Of a DNA stretch of 64,000 nt, positions 6,294 through 14,990 are shown in pieces. The notes below the pieces were generated by a model, which worked only from the letters and a program-made list of their open reading frames with translations, made no database searches and had not been told where the DNA came from. Position 1 is the first letter of the stretch. Each line of letters starts with the position of its first letter. The DNA is from JANPLD01 sp031426355. GTDB taxonomy: Bacteria; Pseudomonadota; Alphaproteobacteria; Rickettsiales; UBA8987. The DNA is taken from positions 112,894 to 176,893 of the forward strand of contig JANPLD010000068.1 in assembly GCA_031426355.1 (NCBI GenBank), written 5' to 3'. The translations under genes and the position numbers were made by a program.

Positions 6294-8942
6294 ATGCCGC
6301 CAAAAACACTTTCATCAATCCGCACTGCATTTCTGGATTTTTTCAAATCCAAGGGGCATTTTATTGCGCCTTCATCGCCGCTTATCCCGCATAGTGACCC
6401 GACTTTGATGTTCACTAATGCAGGTATGGTGCAGTTTAAGAATGTATTTGCCGGGCGTGAGGAAATTAAAGATAAGCAAGGCAAAGTTACACATAGAGTT
6501 GCAACATCACAAAAATGTGTTCGTGCCGGTGGAAAACATAATGACCTTGAGAATGTAGGTTATACTACGCGTCACCATACATTTTTTGAAATGCTAGGTA
6601 ATTTTAGTTTTGGAGATTATTTTAAAGAAGATGCGATCTCTTATGCATGGGAATTCCTGACAAAAACATTGGCACTTCCTAAAGATAAATTATGTGTAAC
6701 TGTTTATCATACGGATGATGAGGCTTTTAATCTTTGGAAGAAAATCGCTAACTTACCTGATGAAAAAATAATACGCATAGCTTCTGATGATAATTTCTGG
6801 GCAATGGCTGATACCGGTCCGTGCGGGCCGTGCAGTGAGATATTCTTTGATCACGGCCCACAAGTTGCAGGCGGCCCGCCAGGTTCACCTGAACAGGATG
6901 GTGACAGGTTCGTTGAGATATGGAACCTTGTATTTATGCAATACGAGAAGTTAGAGAACGGTGAGCGTACAAACCTCCCAAAACCATGTATTGATACTGG
7001 TATGGGCTTGGAGAGATTGACTACGGTTCTGCAAGGTGTTCACGACAATTATCAAACGGATATTTTTGTAAGATTAATTGAAGCAAGTAAAAATATTTCA
7101 GGGCAGAATAAGCCTGAATTTGATAATTCCCACAGGATAATCTCTGACCATTTACGTTCCACATGCTTCCTGATCGCCGATGGAGTACTGCCTTCAAATG
7201 AAGGTCGAGGATATGTTCTCCGCCGTATAATGCGACGCGCCATGAGGCACTGCCATCGCTTAAGCCCTAATAAAATTATGATGCACCGTTTAGTTCCAGC
7301 ATTACTTGCTGAAATGAGCGAAGCGTATCCTGAGCTTGAACGCGCAAGAGCCTTAATTATACAAACGATTGAAAATGAGGAAGAAAGATTCAGGGAAACT
7401 TTGGGCAATGGTTTAAAGGTCCTTGAAAATGAATCGAAGCATTTAAAGAATAAAACCCTTTCAGGCGAAATTGCTTTCAAACTTTATGATACTTATGGGT
7501 TTCCAATAGATCTTACGCAGGATATCCTCAAAGAAAGAGGGATAAAAGTTGATGAAGCTGGTTTTAACGCAGCATTAGGAAAACAGAAAGAAAAAGCCCG
7601 GGCTAATTGGACAGGAAGTGGTGAAGCTGCGACTGAAACATTATGGCTAGAACTTGCAAAGGAACTGGAGGAAACAGAATTCTTAGGATATACTAATACA
7701 AACTCATCAGGTGATGTAATTGCCATTATTGCGAGTGGTGCAAAACAGAATAAATTATCAGAAGGTGAAGGCGCGATAATCACCAACCAGACACCTTTCT
7801 ATGCGGAATCTGGTGGTCAGGCTGGCGATAGGGGTTTCATCAAAAACGATAAAGGTGTTTTTGAAGTTCATGATACTAAAAAATTCAGCGGTTCATTATT
7901 TGTACATTTCGGAAAAATGATTTCCGGTGAAATCAAAATGCATGACATTGCCAAACTTGAAGTTAATGAGAATCGCAGGGCAAGGGTACGCAAGAACCAT
8001 TCTGCTACCCATATACTTCATGCGGTGTTGAGGAAAAACCTTGGCGACCATGTAACACAAAAAGGCTCACTGGTTGAGGAAGATTATCTACGTTTTGATT
8101 TTTCAAACCCTAAAGCTGTTACTGATGAAGAGATCAGAAAGATAGAATTTGAAGTTAACAAAATAATTTCTCAAAATACTTTGGTGAATACCAAGATCAT
8201 GAATATTGACCAGGCCTTAGAATCAGGAGCTATGGCATTATTCGGCGAGAAATATTCTGATGAGGTTCGCGTACTTTCTATGGGTGATAGTTACTCAGTA
8301 GAGCTTTGCGGCGGAATACATGTTGAACGCACCGGAGATATCGGAACCTTCCGTATCACTAAGGAGTCCGGCGTTGCATCAGGTGTCAGAAGGATAGAAG
8401 CTGTAACCGACCAGAAAGCATTGGAATTTGTTTTCAGCAAGGAAGATAAATTAAACAATATAATGGAGATAACCAAATCTTCAGAAAATGATGTTGTTGA
8501 GAAATTGGAAAAGCTTCTTCTTGAGAGAAAAGAGCTGGAAAAGCAGGTTTCTGAACTTAAGAAGAAAGCTGCTCTTGGCGGAAATTCAGGCTCTAGTAAT
8601 AATAATGAAGAAGTGGAAGTAATAAATGGAACGAAGTTCCTTGCTAAAAAACTTGATGGCGTTGATGCGAAAGACCTGCGCGGTATTGTTGACGAAATAA
8701 AAACCAAACACACTTCATGTGTAGTATTTTTGGTTGCGGAGAATAAAGGCAAGGTTTCAGTTCTGGCGGGTGTTACCAATGACCTTACAAATAAAATATC
8801 TGCCGTTGATATAGTTAAGAAATCCGTTGAGATAATGGGCGGCAAAGGCGGTGGCGGGCGCCCGGATTTTGCCCAAGGCGGCGCTCCTGATAGCAATAAT
8901 TACGAGAAAGCTATTGTAGAGATTAAAAAACTAATTATATAA
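6294..8942 (+). CDS. alaS: Alanyl-tRNA synthetase
   Basis: An 882-residue class II synthetase that charges tRNA-Ala. The N-terminal catalytic core begins IRTAFLDFFKSKGH and contains FTNAGMVQFK and TRHHTFFEMLGNFSFGDYF. The editing domain has the zinc site HSATHILHAVL (about residue 570) and CGGIH (about 672). The C-terminal domain ends with a Gly-rich GGKGGGGRPDFAQGG motif typical of AlaRS. Full family length. Its stop overlaps the convergent unknown gene by 8 bases, so there is no room for an intrinsic terminator. Confidence 0.98.
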   Translation: MPPKTLSSIRTAFLDFFKSKGHFIAPSSPLIPHSDPTLMFTNAGMVQFKNVFAGREEIKDKQGKVTHRVATSQKCVRAGGKHNDLENVGYTTRHHTFFEMLGNFSFGDYFKEDAISYAWEFLTKTLALPKDKLCVTVYHTDDEAFNLWKKIANLPDEKIIRIASDDNFWAMADTGPCGPCSEIFFDHGPQVAGGPPGSPEQDGDRFVEIWNLVFMQYEKLENGERTNLPKPCIDTGMGLERLTTVLQGVHDNYQTDIFVRLIEASKNISGQNKPEFDNSHRIISDHLRSTCFLIADGVLPSNEGRGYVLRRIMRRAMRHCHRLSPNKIMMHRLVPALLAEMSEAYPELERARALIIQTIENEEERFRETLGNGLKVLENESKHLKNKTLSGEIAFKLYDTYGFPIDLTQDILKERGIKVDEAGFNAALGKQKEKARANWTGSGEAATETLWLELAKELEETEFLGYTNTNSSGDVIAIIASGAKQNKLSEGEGAIITNQTPFYAESGGQAGDRGFIKNDKGVFEVHDTKKFSGSLFVHFGKMISGEIKMHDIAKLEVNENRRARVRKNHSATHILHAVLRKNLGDHVTQKGSLVEEDYLRFDFSNPKAVTDEEIRKIEFEVNKIISQNTLVNTKIMNIDQALESGAMALFGEKYSDEVRVLSMGDSYSVELCGGIHVERTGDIGTFRITKESGVASGVRRIEAVTDQKALEFVFSKEDKLNNIMEITKSSENDVVEKLEKLLLERKELEKQVSELKKKAALGGNSGSSNNNEEVEVINGTKFLAKKLDGVDAKDLRGIVDEIKTKHTSCVVFLVAENKGKVSVLAGVTNDLTNKISAVDIVKKSVEIMGGKGGGGRPDFAQGGAPDSNNYEKAIVEIKKLII

Positions 8943-9438
8943 GCCTACTTTTTTCAGGAGAATCTGTTTTTAATGGTAGATTCTTTTCCATATCAGGATT
9001 TAATATCTTTAATGCTAATGTTCTAGCTTCCTGATTTAATTCAATATCTGTGCTGTTATTTTGCCAAGGCATATCCGGATCAAAATTATTATTTTGTGAT
9101 ATATTCTGAATAAATTTCCTATAGTTTTTTGGAGCTAAAATTTTTCCTTCCGATTCTTTTTCATTTTTACATGTAACAACTACATTAGTTTGTTCTAAAA
9201 ATTTATTTAACTCACGTATTGTATCTTCTTTAGTATGAAGCTTATTTTTAGAATCTAAATATTTTCCATTATTTGTTTTATTATAAGATAATGAAATACC
9301 GTTCTCATTTGTAATAGTAAAACCGGTAAAATCTTTTCCTTCCTGATTTCTATCATTTTCATCAAATAAAACCGTTACTTTCGGTTTACCAGAATGTTGC
9401 TGCTGTTGCTGAATTCCTGTTTGAGCTAAAAATATCAT
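8935..9438 (-). CDS. Hypothetical hydrophilic protein, 167 aa
   Basis: I do not recognise this protein. It starts at ATG 9438 with a good ribosome-binding site (AGAGGA, 4 bases upstream). The N-terminus carries a run of five Gln (GIQQQQQH), and the rest is rich in Asn, Lys and Glu with no signal peptide or membrane segment. It is divergent from the GTA portal gene across a 200-base spacer and convergent with alaS, overlapping it by 8 bases. The region looks more AT-rich than its neighbours. It could be a GTA-associated accessory gene or a lineage-specific secreted or effector-like protein; neither is supported by a motif. Confidence 0.6.
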   Translation of the reverse strand: MIFLAQTGIQQQQQHSGKPKVTVLFDENDRNQEGKDFTGFTITNENGISLSYNKTNNGKYLDSKNKLHTKEDTIRELNKFLEQTNVVVTCKNEKESEGKILAPKNYRKFIQNISQNNNFDPDMPWQNNSTDIELNQEARTLALKILNPDMEKNLPLKTDSPEKSRLI

Positions 9439-9574
9439 ATTTCCTCTATTAGATTACAAAGCTATAATAGCACTAAATTGTTAATAAAACGTTAATTAGG
9501 GTATTATTTAACCATCTGAAAACAATAGCAATTTTTTATCACGTCATTACAGATTTGATTTTCTACCTCATAAT

Positions 9575-9608
9575 CCCTTCCGGGCGTTATTTTTCATAAA
9601 TATCTTGG
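9575..9608 (+). promoter_or_regulatory. Shared GTA-unit upstream motif, copy 3 (before the portal gene)
   Basis: CCCTTCCG at 9575-9582, followed by ATTTTTC at motif positions 15-21 and an A/T-rich stretch, in the same orientation relative to the gene and the same internal spacing as the two copies before the g4-like and g6-like genes. Motif position 1 is 64 bases from the portal ATG. This links the detached portal gene to the main GTA locus. Confidence 0.55.
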
Positions 9609-9638
9609 TTAGTAGGTGATTCAACTAACAGGGCTAAT

Positions 9639-10841
9639 ATGAAAAAATCTAAACGATCTATCTTTTCTATATTCAAAAAATTTTCTCCTAAAAAAATAGA
9701 GAAAAAAAGTTTAAGTTCTGATCAGTATAAGACATATTTCTATGACTCGGCAAAACCTGTGTGGATGAGCCGTAATTACGGAAAATTCGCTGACGAAGGT
9801 TATATCAGGAATGTCATTGCGAATCGCTGCGCTTCAATGATAGCAAAAAATATTTCATCGATAAAAATAAAATTATTTGAGAATAATTCCGAAAAGAAAT
9901 TCGAGATAAAAAACCATCCGCTGCTTAATATTATCAGATTCCCTAACCCCGCAACTAATGGGAATCTATTCAGGGAAGCACTTTTCTCACACCGCCTTAT
10001 AAGCGGCAATTCCTATATATTAGCGGTTAAGAATTCTGCCGGGATACCGCTTGAACTTTATACTCTACGTCCTGATAGAATAAGCATTACAACTGACAGA
10101 TCAGGTTTTGTGACCTCATATATTTATAAAGGAACTGATAAGGAAATACGTTATTCAGTTGATAAACTGACTGGGCAATCTGATGTTCTGCATCTTAAGA
10201 ACTTCCACCCGCTTGATGATCATTTTGGACTCAGCCCTATAGAGCCTGCGGCATATTCAATTGACCAGCATAATCAGGCGGCCCAGTGGAACCAAAGTTT
10301 ACTTCAGAATGGTGCGAAGCCAAGCGGCGCGCTCGTAATAAAACCGCAGAATGAAGGCGGGATGGGTAGCCTTACAGATGAGCAATACACAAGAATAAAA
10401 AGGCAGATGGAGGAGGAATTCAGCGGACATAATAATGCTGGGAAACCTATGCTGCTGGAAGGTGGCTTAGACTGGAAAGAGATGAGCCTGTCGCCACGTG
10501 ATATGGATTTTATCTCATCAAAACATAATTCTGCCCGTGAAATTGCGCTGGCATTTGGTGTGCCACCGCAACTACTCGGAATTCCAGGTGATAACACTTA
10601 CAGTAATTTGATTGAGGCAAGACTTGAACTCTGGGAACAAACAATACTTCCGCTTGCAGAAGAATATATTTCCGCTCTTAACCACTGGCTGACGCCAATG
10701 TTCAATAATGATGACCTTGAGCTTGATATAGAGAATATTCCGGCGCTTCTGCCGCGCAGGGAAAGCCTGTGGAAACGGGTAAATGAAAGCAGTTTTATTT
10801 CAGAAGAGGAAAAAAGAAGACTGGTTGGAATGGGAGATTAG
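9639..10841 (+). CDS. HK97-family phage portal protein, GTA g3-like
   Basis: A 400-residue portal protein, the dodecameric ring at the head vertex through which DNA is packaged and the tail attached. Supporting segments are an N-terminal basic stretch, NRCASMIAKNISS near residue 63, NPATNGNLFREALFSHRLISGNSYI, a FHPLDDHFGLSPIEPA segment and FGVPPQLLGIPGDNTYSN near 305. Full family length with an intact frame. In Rhodobacter-type GTAs the portal precedes the prohead protease directly; here it is on the opposite strand about 4.6 kb away. Small chromosomal genes (yggU, DUF1294) follow, so it stands alone. Confidence 0.93.
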   Translation: MKKSKRSIFSIFKKFSPKKIEKKSLSSDQYKTYFYDSAKPVWMSRNYGKFADEGYIRNVIANRCASMIAKNISSIKIKLFENNSEKKFEIKNHPLLNIIRFPNPATNGNLFREALFSHRLISGNSYILAVKNSAGIPLELYTLRPDRISITTDRSGFVTSYIYKGTDKEIRYSVDKLTGQSDVLHLKNFHPLDDHFGLSPIEPAAYSIDQHNQAAQWNQSLLQNGAKPSGALVIKPQNEGGMGSLTDEQYTRIKRQMEEEFSGHNNAGKPMLLEGGLDWKEMSLSPRDMDFISSKHNSAREIALAFGVPPQLLGIPGDNTYSNLIEARLELWEQTILPLAEEYISALNHWLTPMFNNDDLELDIENIPALLPRRESLWKRVNESSFISEEEKRRLVGMGD

Positions 10842-10855
10842 GTTATATAGGATAC

Positions 10856-11098
10856 ATGAAAAGAATATCCATAAAAGTAACACCTAAATCATCAAAAAAC
10901 AAAGTTGTTCCTGATATAATGCCTGATGAAAAAGGTAACGAATTTTTTCGGGTCTTTATAACTTCAGTTCCTGAGAATAATAAGGCCAATAAAGCTGTGA
11001 TAGAGCTACTGGCCGGATATTTTGACGTTGCAAAAAGTGATGTCAGGATAGTTTCAGGACTTACCTCAAAAAGCAAAATCATAGATATTAATTTATGA
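10856..11098 (+). CDS. DUF167 / YggU family protein
   Basis: An 80-residue protein of the DUF167 (YggU) family. It shows ISIKVTPKSSKNKV at the start, the central VTSVPENNKANKAVIELLA-type helix, and a C-terminal DVRIVSGLTSKSKII. The family is widespread, small and of unknown biochemical role. It lies 14 bases after the portal gene and overlaps the following DUF1294 gene by 4 bases (ATGA), so those two are translationally coupled. It may be transcribed from the portal promoter. Confidence 0.88.
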   Translation: MKRISIKVTPKSSKNKVVPDIMPDEKGNEFFRVFITSVPENNKANKAVIELLAGYFDVAKSDVRIVSGLTSKSKIIDINL

Positions 11099-11385
11099 TC
11101 TTTTCAGTAAGTGAGATCGTAATATATTTTATCTTAATAAATATAATTACATTTACACTTTTCAGGTTAGACAAGAAATCTGCAATAGACGGTACATGGA
11201 GAATAACTGAAAGAACTTTGATAATATTTTGCTTGCTTGGCGGAACACCTGCCGGGTTTTTTGCTGGCAAGATATACCGGCATAAAACATCCGATCAATC
11301 ATTCAAATCAAAATTTGTAATGGTGTATGTATTGCAGGGTTTTATGATCGCCTGCCTGATCATTAAAGGTTTAGGTTTGGTTTAA
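11095..11385 (+). CDS. DUF1294 family small membrane protein
   Basis: A 96-residue protein with three hydrophobic segments (about residues 5-22, 41-58, 74-94). The DUF1294 signature is visible: FRLDKKSAIDGTWRITE followed by LGGTPAGFFAGKIYRHKT. Function of the family is unknown; it is predicted to be an inner-membrane protein. It overlaps yggU at its start by ATGA and the convergent valS by 4 bases at its end. Confidence 0.82.
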   Translation: MIFSVSEIVIYFILINIITFTLFRLDKKSAIDGTWRITERTLIIFCLLGGTPAGFFAGKIYRHKTSDQSFKSKFVMVYVLQGFMIACLIIKGLGLV

Positions 11386-13946
11386 ACCGCAATGGCTTCT
11401 TCAATGAACTTCAATGAAACAGCAATTTCACTGCCGGAATTATTATAAATAATTTCAGTAGAGCTTGTTACATTTGCCAGATCTTTCTCAACCTGTTTCA
11501 GTTTTGAAATTATCTCAGCGTTGGCACTGATTGTTGTGATAGTTGGTTTTTTGATTGAAACATTGGCTTCGGCTTTGATCTTCCTGATCTGCTCAAGGAT
11601 TTCAACGGCATATTTACCGACTTTTTCAGATTCCTCGTCTATTTTGAAATCACTGCCATCAGGCCAATTTCCTTGAGAGTGAATTGAATTATTCTCATCA
11701 AAAATATGAGAGTATAATTCTTCAGTAATATGCGGAGTGAATGGTGCAAATAATTTTAGAATTGCATTTAAACAGAAGTAAATTGTATAGATGGCGCTTA
11801 AGCGGGATTGCTGGTTTTGCGGTTCATCATTATAAGTACGGGCTTTTGCAATCTCTAAATAATTATCGCAGAAATCTTTCCAGAAGAATTCTTCTGTAGC
11901 CAAGCGAGCGAGGGAATATTCGTAAACATCAAGCTCCTCAGTTGCTTTTGCAATTGTACGCGTGAGGCTTGAGATAATCCATTTGTCTACAGGTTCGGTT
12001 ATCAAACCTTTTTCGATATATTCTTTTGCGGTAGTTGGTTTTTCTTTAATTAAGTTAAAGTGAATTGATGCAAACTTGGTTGCGTTCCATAATTTATTCA
12101 CAAGTTTTTTACCCACTTTCAGAACATCGCGTGAGAACGCGGTATCTGCACCAAGGCGGGAAGTTGAGGCCCAGTAACGAACTACATCGGCAGAGTTTTC
12201 CTCAATGATAGCAAGTGGAGTTACTACATTACCTTTTGATTTACTCATCTTGGTTTTATCTTCTGCCAAGCACCAGCCGGATATCATCAGGTTTTTCCAC
12301 GGGATAGTATTCTCGTGAAGATGTGCTTTCACGATAGTATAAAACGCCCATGTCCTGATTATCTCGTGCGCCTGAGGGCGGAGATCAGCAGGAAATAATT
12401 TTTGGTGACGGTCATAGTCAATCGCATATTCTTTTGTGATAGCTTTGCTGGAAATCTGCGGGCTTATTGATGATGTTGCCCAGGTATCCATTACGTCAAG
12501 ATCAGGAGTAACTTCATCTTTAGAATAACCTTCCGGTAGATCTGTTATAGGATTTACAGGTAATTGACTAATTTTTGGAAGTAAAATTTTACCTTCCTCA
12601 CCTGCCCTTTTTGAATACCATATAGGAAATGGAACGCCGAAATAACGCTGGCGGGAAATGCACCAATCCCATGAAAGGGAGTCTATCCACTGCTCAATTC
12701 TTTTCACCATGAATTCCGGTTTCCAGTTACATTCATTGGCTTTCTTTTTTAAAGCTTCCTTATGTTCCAGAACCCTTATGAACCACTGGTCAGTCGGGAT
12801 TATCTCAATTGCAGCGCCCGAACGTTCAGCGCATTTAACCATATGTTTGATAGGTTTTTTCTCTTTTGCTGTGAGATTATTTTCCTCTAATAATTTCGTT
12901 ATCGTTTTCTTTGCGGAAAGATTTGCTTCTTGATGATCGGCTTTTTTGCCGTCAATTGCTGTATAAAATTCATGTGCATCAGTTTTTTCTATCTGACTGA
13001 AATCTAATTTTCCGAATTTATTTAAAACAATTTTCAAACCGAGTTTATGCTGCTTCCACCATCTAACGTCTTGCTCATCACCAAAAGTACAGCACATTAC
13101 AACGCCGGTTCCTTTATCTTTCTGTACTGCTTCATCGGCAACAATTGGAACTATGGCTTGGAATAAAGGAGTAACGGCTTTTTTGCCTTTGTATTTTTCT
13201 ACGTCATCAGGATGAACCATAAGTGCGACACAGGCAGGGAGTAATTCAGGGCGGGTTGTCATTATTTCAACCTTCTCAATATCATCCCAGTTTATTTTTT
13301 TGCCTTGCTGATGCTGCTTTTCTTGTTCTTCGGTAATTAATCCAAAGAAAATATAATTCTCAAAACTGTCCAGTTCCTTTTCTTCAATTTCAGCCTGCGC
13401 GATAGCGGTCTGGTCAGCGGGGTCCCAGAACATAGGTTCGAGTGTGCGATATGCCTGTTTCTTGTTATAGAGGTCAAGGAATGACATCTGTGAAATTTTG
13501 CGGACTTCGTCAGAGATAGTATGATATTCCTGATTCCAGTCTACGCTGAGTGCAATCGACCTGAAAAGATCACGGAATTCCACGCGGTATTTCTCTACTG
13601 TTTCATTGCACATCTTTATGAAATCTTCGCGGGAATGGAGGTGTGCTTTGGTTTTCTTTTCCTTTTCAACTAAACGCTCGGTAGGTAAACCGTTATCATC
13701 AAAACCCATCGGGTAGAAAACATTAAGGCCGCGCATGCGTTTGTAACGCGCGATAAAATCCGTTTGCGTATAGCTGAAAATATGGCCCATATGGAGGGAG
13801 CCGGAAATTGTTGGTGGCGGCGTATCAATTACATATGATTCTTTTTTGGAGTTGGAATCCCAGTTATAAACTCCGTTACTTAGCCAGATTTCCTGCCATT
13901 TCTTTTCGGTTGATTTATCATCAAATTTTTTGGGTAATTTCTTCAT
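11382..13946 (-). CDS. valS: Valyl-tRNA synthetase, archaeal/rickettsial-like form
   Basis: An 854-residue class I synthetase charging tRNA-Val. The HIGH-type motif is HMGH (residues 52-55) after DTPPPTISGSL, and KMSKSKGN lies near residue 565. Diagnostic segments such as FYPMGFDDNGLPTERLVE, TTRPELLPACVALMVHP and QAHEIIRTWAFYT match the Rickettsia ValRS I remember, which groups with archaeal rather than ordinary bacterial enzymes. The usual bacterial C-terminal coiled-coil arm is not obvious. It begins a minus-strand run with yejE and pgsA upstream, and it overlaps the convergent DUF1294 gene by 4 bases. Confidence 0.96.
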   Translation of the reverse strand: MKKLPKKFDDKSTEKKWQEIWLSNGVYNWDSNSKKESYVIDTPPPTISGSLHMGHIFSYTQTDFIARYKRMRGLNVFYPMGFDDNGLPTERLVEKEKKTKAHLHSREDFIKMCNETVEKYRVEFRDLFRSIALSVDWNQEYHTISDEVRKISQMSFLDLYNKKQAYRTLEPMFWDPADQTAIAQAEIEEKELDSFENYIFFGLITEEQEKQHQQGKKINWDDIEKVEIMTTRPELLPACVALMVHPDDVEKYKGKKAVTPLFQAIVPIVADEAVQKDKGTGVVMCCTFGDEQDVRWWKQHKLGLKIVLNKFGKLDFSQIEKTDAHEFYTAIDGKKADHQEANLSAKKTITKLLEENNLTAKEKKPIKHMVKCAERSGAAIEIIPTDQWFIRVLEHKEALKKKANECNWKPEFMVKRIEQWIDSLSWDWCISRQRYFGVPFPIWYSKRAGEEGKILLPKISQLPVNPITDLPEGYSKDEVTPDLDVMDTWATSSISPQISSKAITKEYAIDYDRHQKLFPADLRPQAHEIIRTWAFYTIVKAHLHENTIPWKNLMISGWCLAEDKTKMSKSKGNVVTPLAIIEENSADVVRYWASTSRLGADTAFSRDVLKVGKKLVNKLWNATKFASIHFNLIKEKPTTAKEYIEKGLITEPVDKWIISSLTRTIAKATEELDVYEYSLARLATEEFFWKDFCDNYLEIAKARTYNDEPQNQQSRLSAIYTIYFCLNAILKLFAPFTPHITEELYSHIFDENNSIHSQGNWPDGSDFKIDEESEKVGKYAVEILEQIRKIKAEANVSIKKPTITTISANAEIISKLKQVEKDLANVTSSTEIIYNNSGSEIAVSLKFIEEAIAV

Positions 13947-13958
13947 ATGAATCGGATA

Positions 13959-14987
13959 TTATTTTCTAAAAACTTTATTTGGTGCGAGAGCGTCACGGGC
14001 AGCCTCACCTGTAAATACCAGCAGTGACAGCATTAAAGATACTATCACAAAACCAGTTATACCAAGCCATGGAGCCTGAAGATTTTGTTTTGCCTGGGAT
14101 AATATCTCACCAAGGGATGGGTATTGGGCTGGCAGTCCGAATCCTAAGAAATCAAGTGATGTAAGAGTTGTTATTGCGCCGCTGACAACAAAAGGCATTT
14201 TTGTAACTGTTGTTACAAGGGAGTTTGGCAGGATATGAGTGAATATTAATCTTGGAGTGGTTACACCAAGCGCCCTTGCGGCAGTTACATATTCATAATT
14301 CCTGACCTTTAGAACTTCTGCGCGAACTGCACCAACCATGTCCGTCCATTTGAAAAGTAAGATGATAAATATTAGTAGAAGGAAATTAAGCTCGAACATG
14401 CTGGCGATGATTATCAGAACGAAAAGATTCGGGATACTATCCCAGAGTTCGCGGAATCTTTCCATCAATAAGTCGAACCAGCCAGCGATATAACCCTGAA
14501 GAGCGCCAAGGAATATGCCGATGATAGAACTGAAAACTGTTAGGATAAGCCCGAACACTACTGATATCCTGAAGCCATAAATGGTCATCGCAAGAATATC
14601 ACGGCCGCGGTCATCTGTGCCAAGCCAGTTATCTTTATTAGGCGGTGCGGGGTGAGTATCTTCACGGGAATAGTTTATTGTATCATAGGAAAACCTTATC
14701 GGAGGCCATATCGTAAAACCGTTATTCTCAATTTCTTCCGACGTGTATTCGTCTTTGTAATCAGCTTCGGTTTCAAATATTCCGCCAAATATGGTTTCAG
14801 GATAATCCACCAGCACAGGGAAATAAAACTCGCCCTTATATTTGAGAAGAATAGGTTTGTCGTTTGCAATAAATTCAGCAAAGAATGTGAGAAATAAAAG
14901 AAATACGAAAAGTATCAGGGAATAGTATCCGCGTTTATTCTTTTTAAAATTCGCTAAGCGCTTTTTATTTATCTCAGATAAAGCCAT
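13959..14987 (-). CDS. yejE: ABC transporter permease, YejE-like (peptide/microcin C type)
   Basis: A 342-residue inner-membrane permease. A first membrane segment near residue 20-40 is followed by the long periplasmic insertion typical of YejE, ending in NWLGTDDRGRDILA, then the binding-protein-dependent transport domain with about five further segments. The cytoplasmic coupling loop is EYVTAARALGVTTPRLIFTHILPN. YejABEF imports oligopeptides or microcin C-type peptides. Here yejE sits between valS and pgsA, while a YejB-like partner is 15 kb away at 29.4-30.5 kb; no YejA or YejF homologue is in the window. Confidence 0.9.
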   Translation of the reverse strand: MALSEINKKRLANFKKNKRGYYSLILFVFLLFLTFFAEFIANDKPILLKYKGEFYFPVLVDYPETIFGGIFETEADYKDEYTSEEIENNGFTIWPPIRFSYDTINYSREDTHPAPPNKDNWLGTDDRGRDILAMTIYGFRISVVFGLILTVFSSIIGIFLGALQGYIAGWFDLLMERFRELWDSIPNLFVLIIIASMFELNFLLLIFIILLFKWTDMVGAVRAEVLKVRNYEYVTAARALGVTTPRLIFTHILPNSLVTTVTKMPFVVSGAITTLTSLDFLGFGLPAQYPSLGEILSQAKQNLQAPWLGITGFVIVSLMLSLLVFTGEAARDALAPNKVFRK

Positions 14988-14990
14988 TTC

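Noticed and set aside
8291..8896. 201-codon open frame on the minus strand inside alaS
   Set aside because: It lies entirely within a highly conserved gene on the other strand and its protein is Ser/Pro-rich low-complexity sequence typical of a shadow frame.
9488..9510. CtrA site (TTAA-N7-TTAA) upstream of the portal
   Set aside because: Two TTAA elements are present but their start-to-start distance is 16, not 11.
9813..9845. Copy of the cattgcga-type dispersed repeat
   Set aside because: It is a short match inside the portal coding sequence where it encodes conserved residues; no inverted arm follows.
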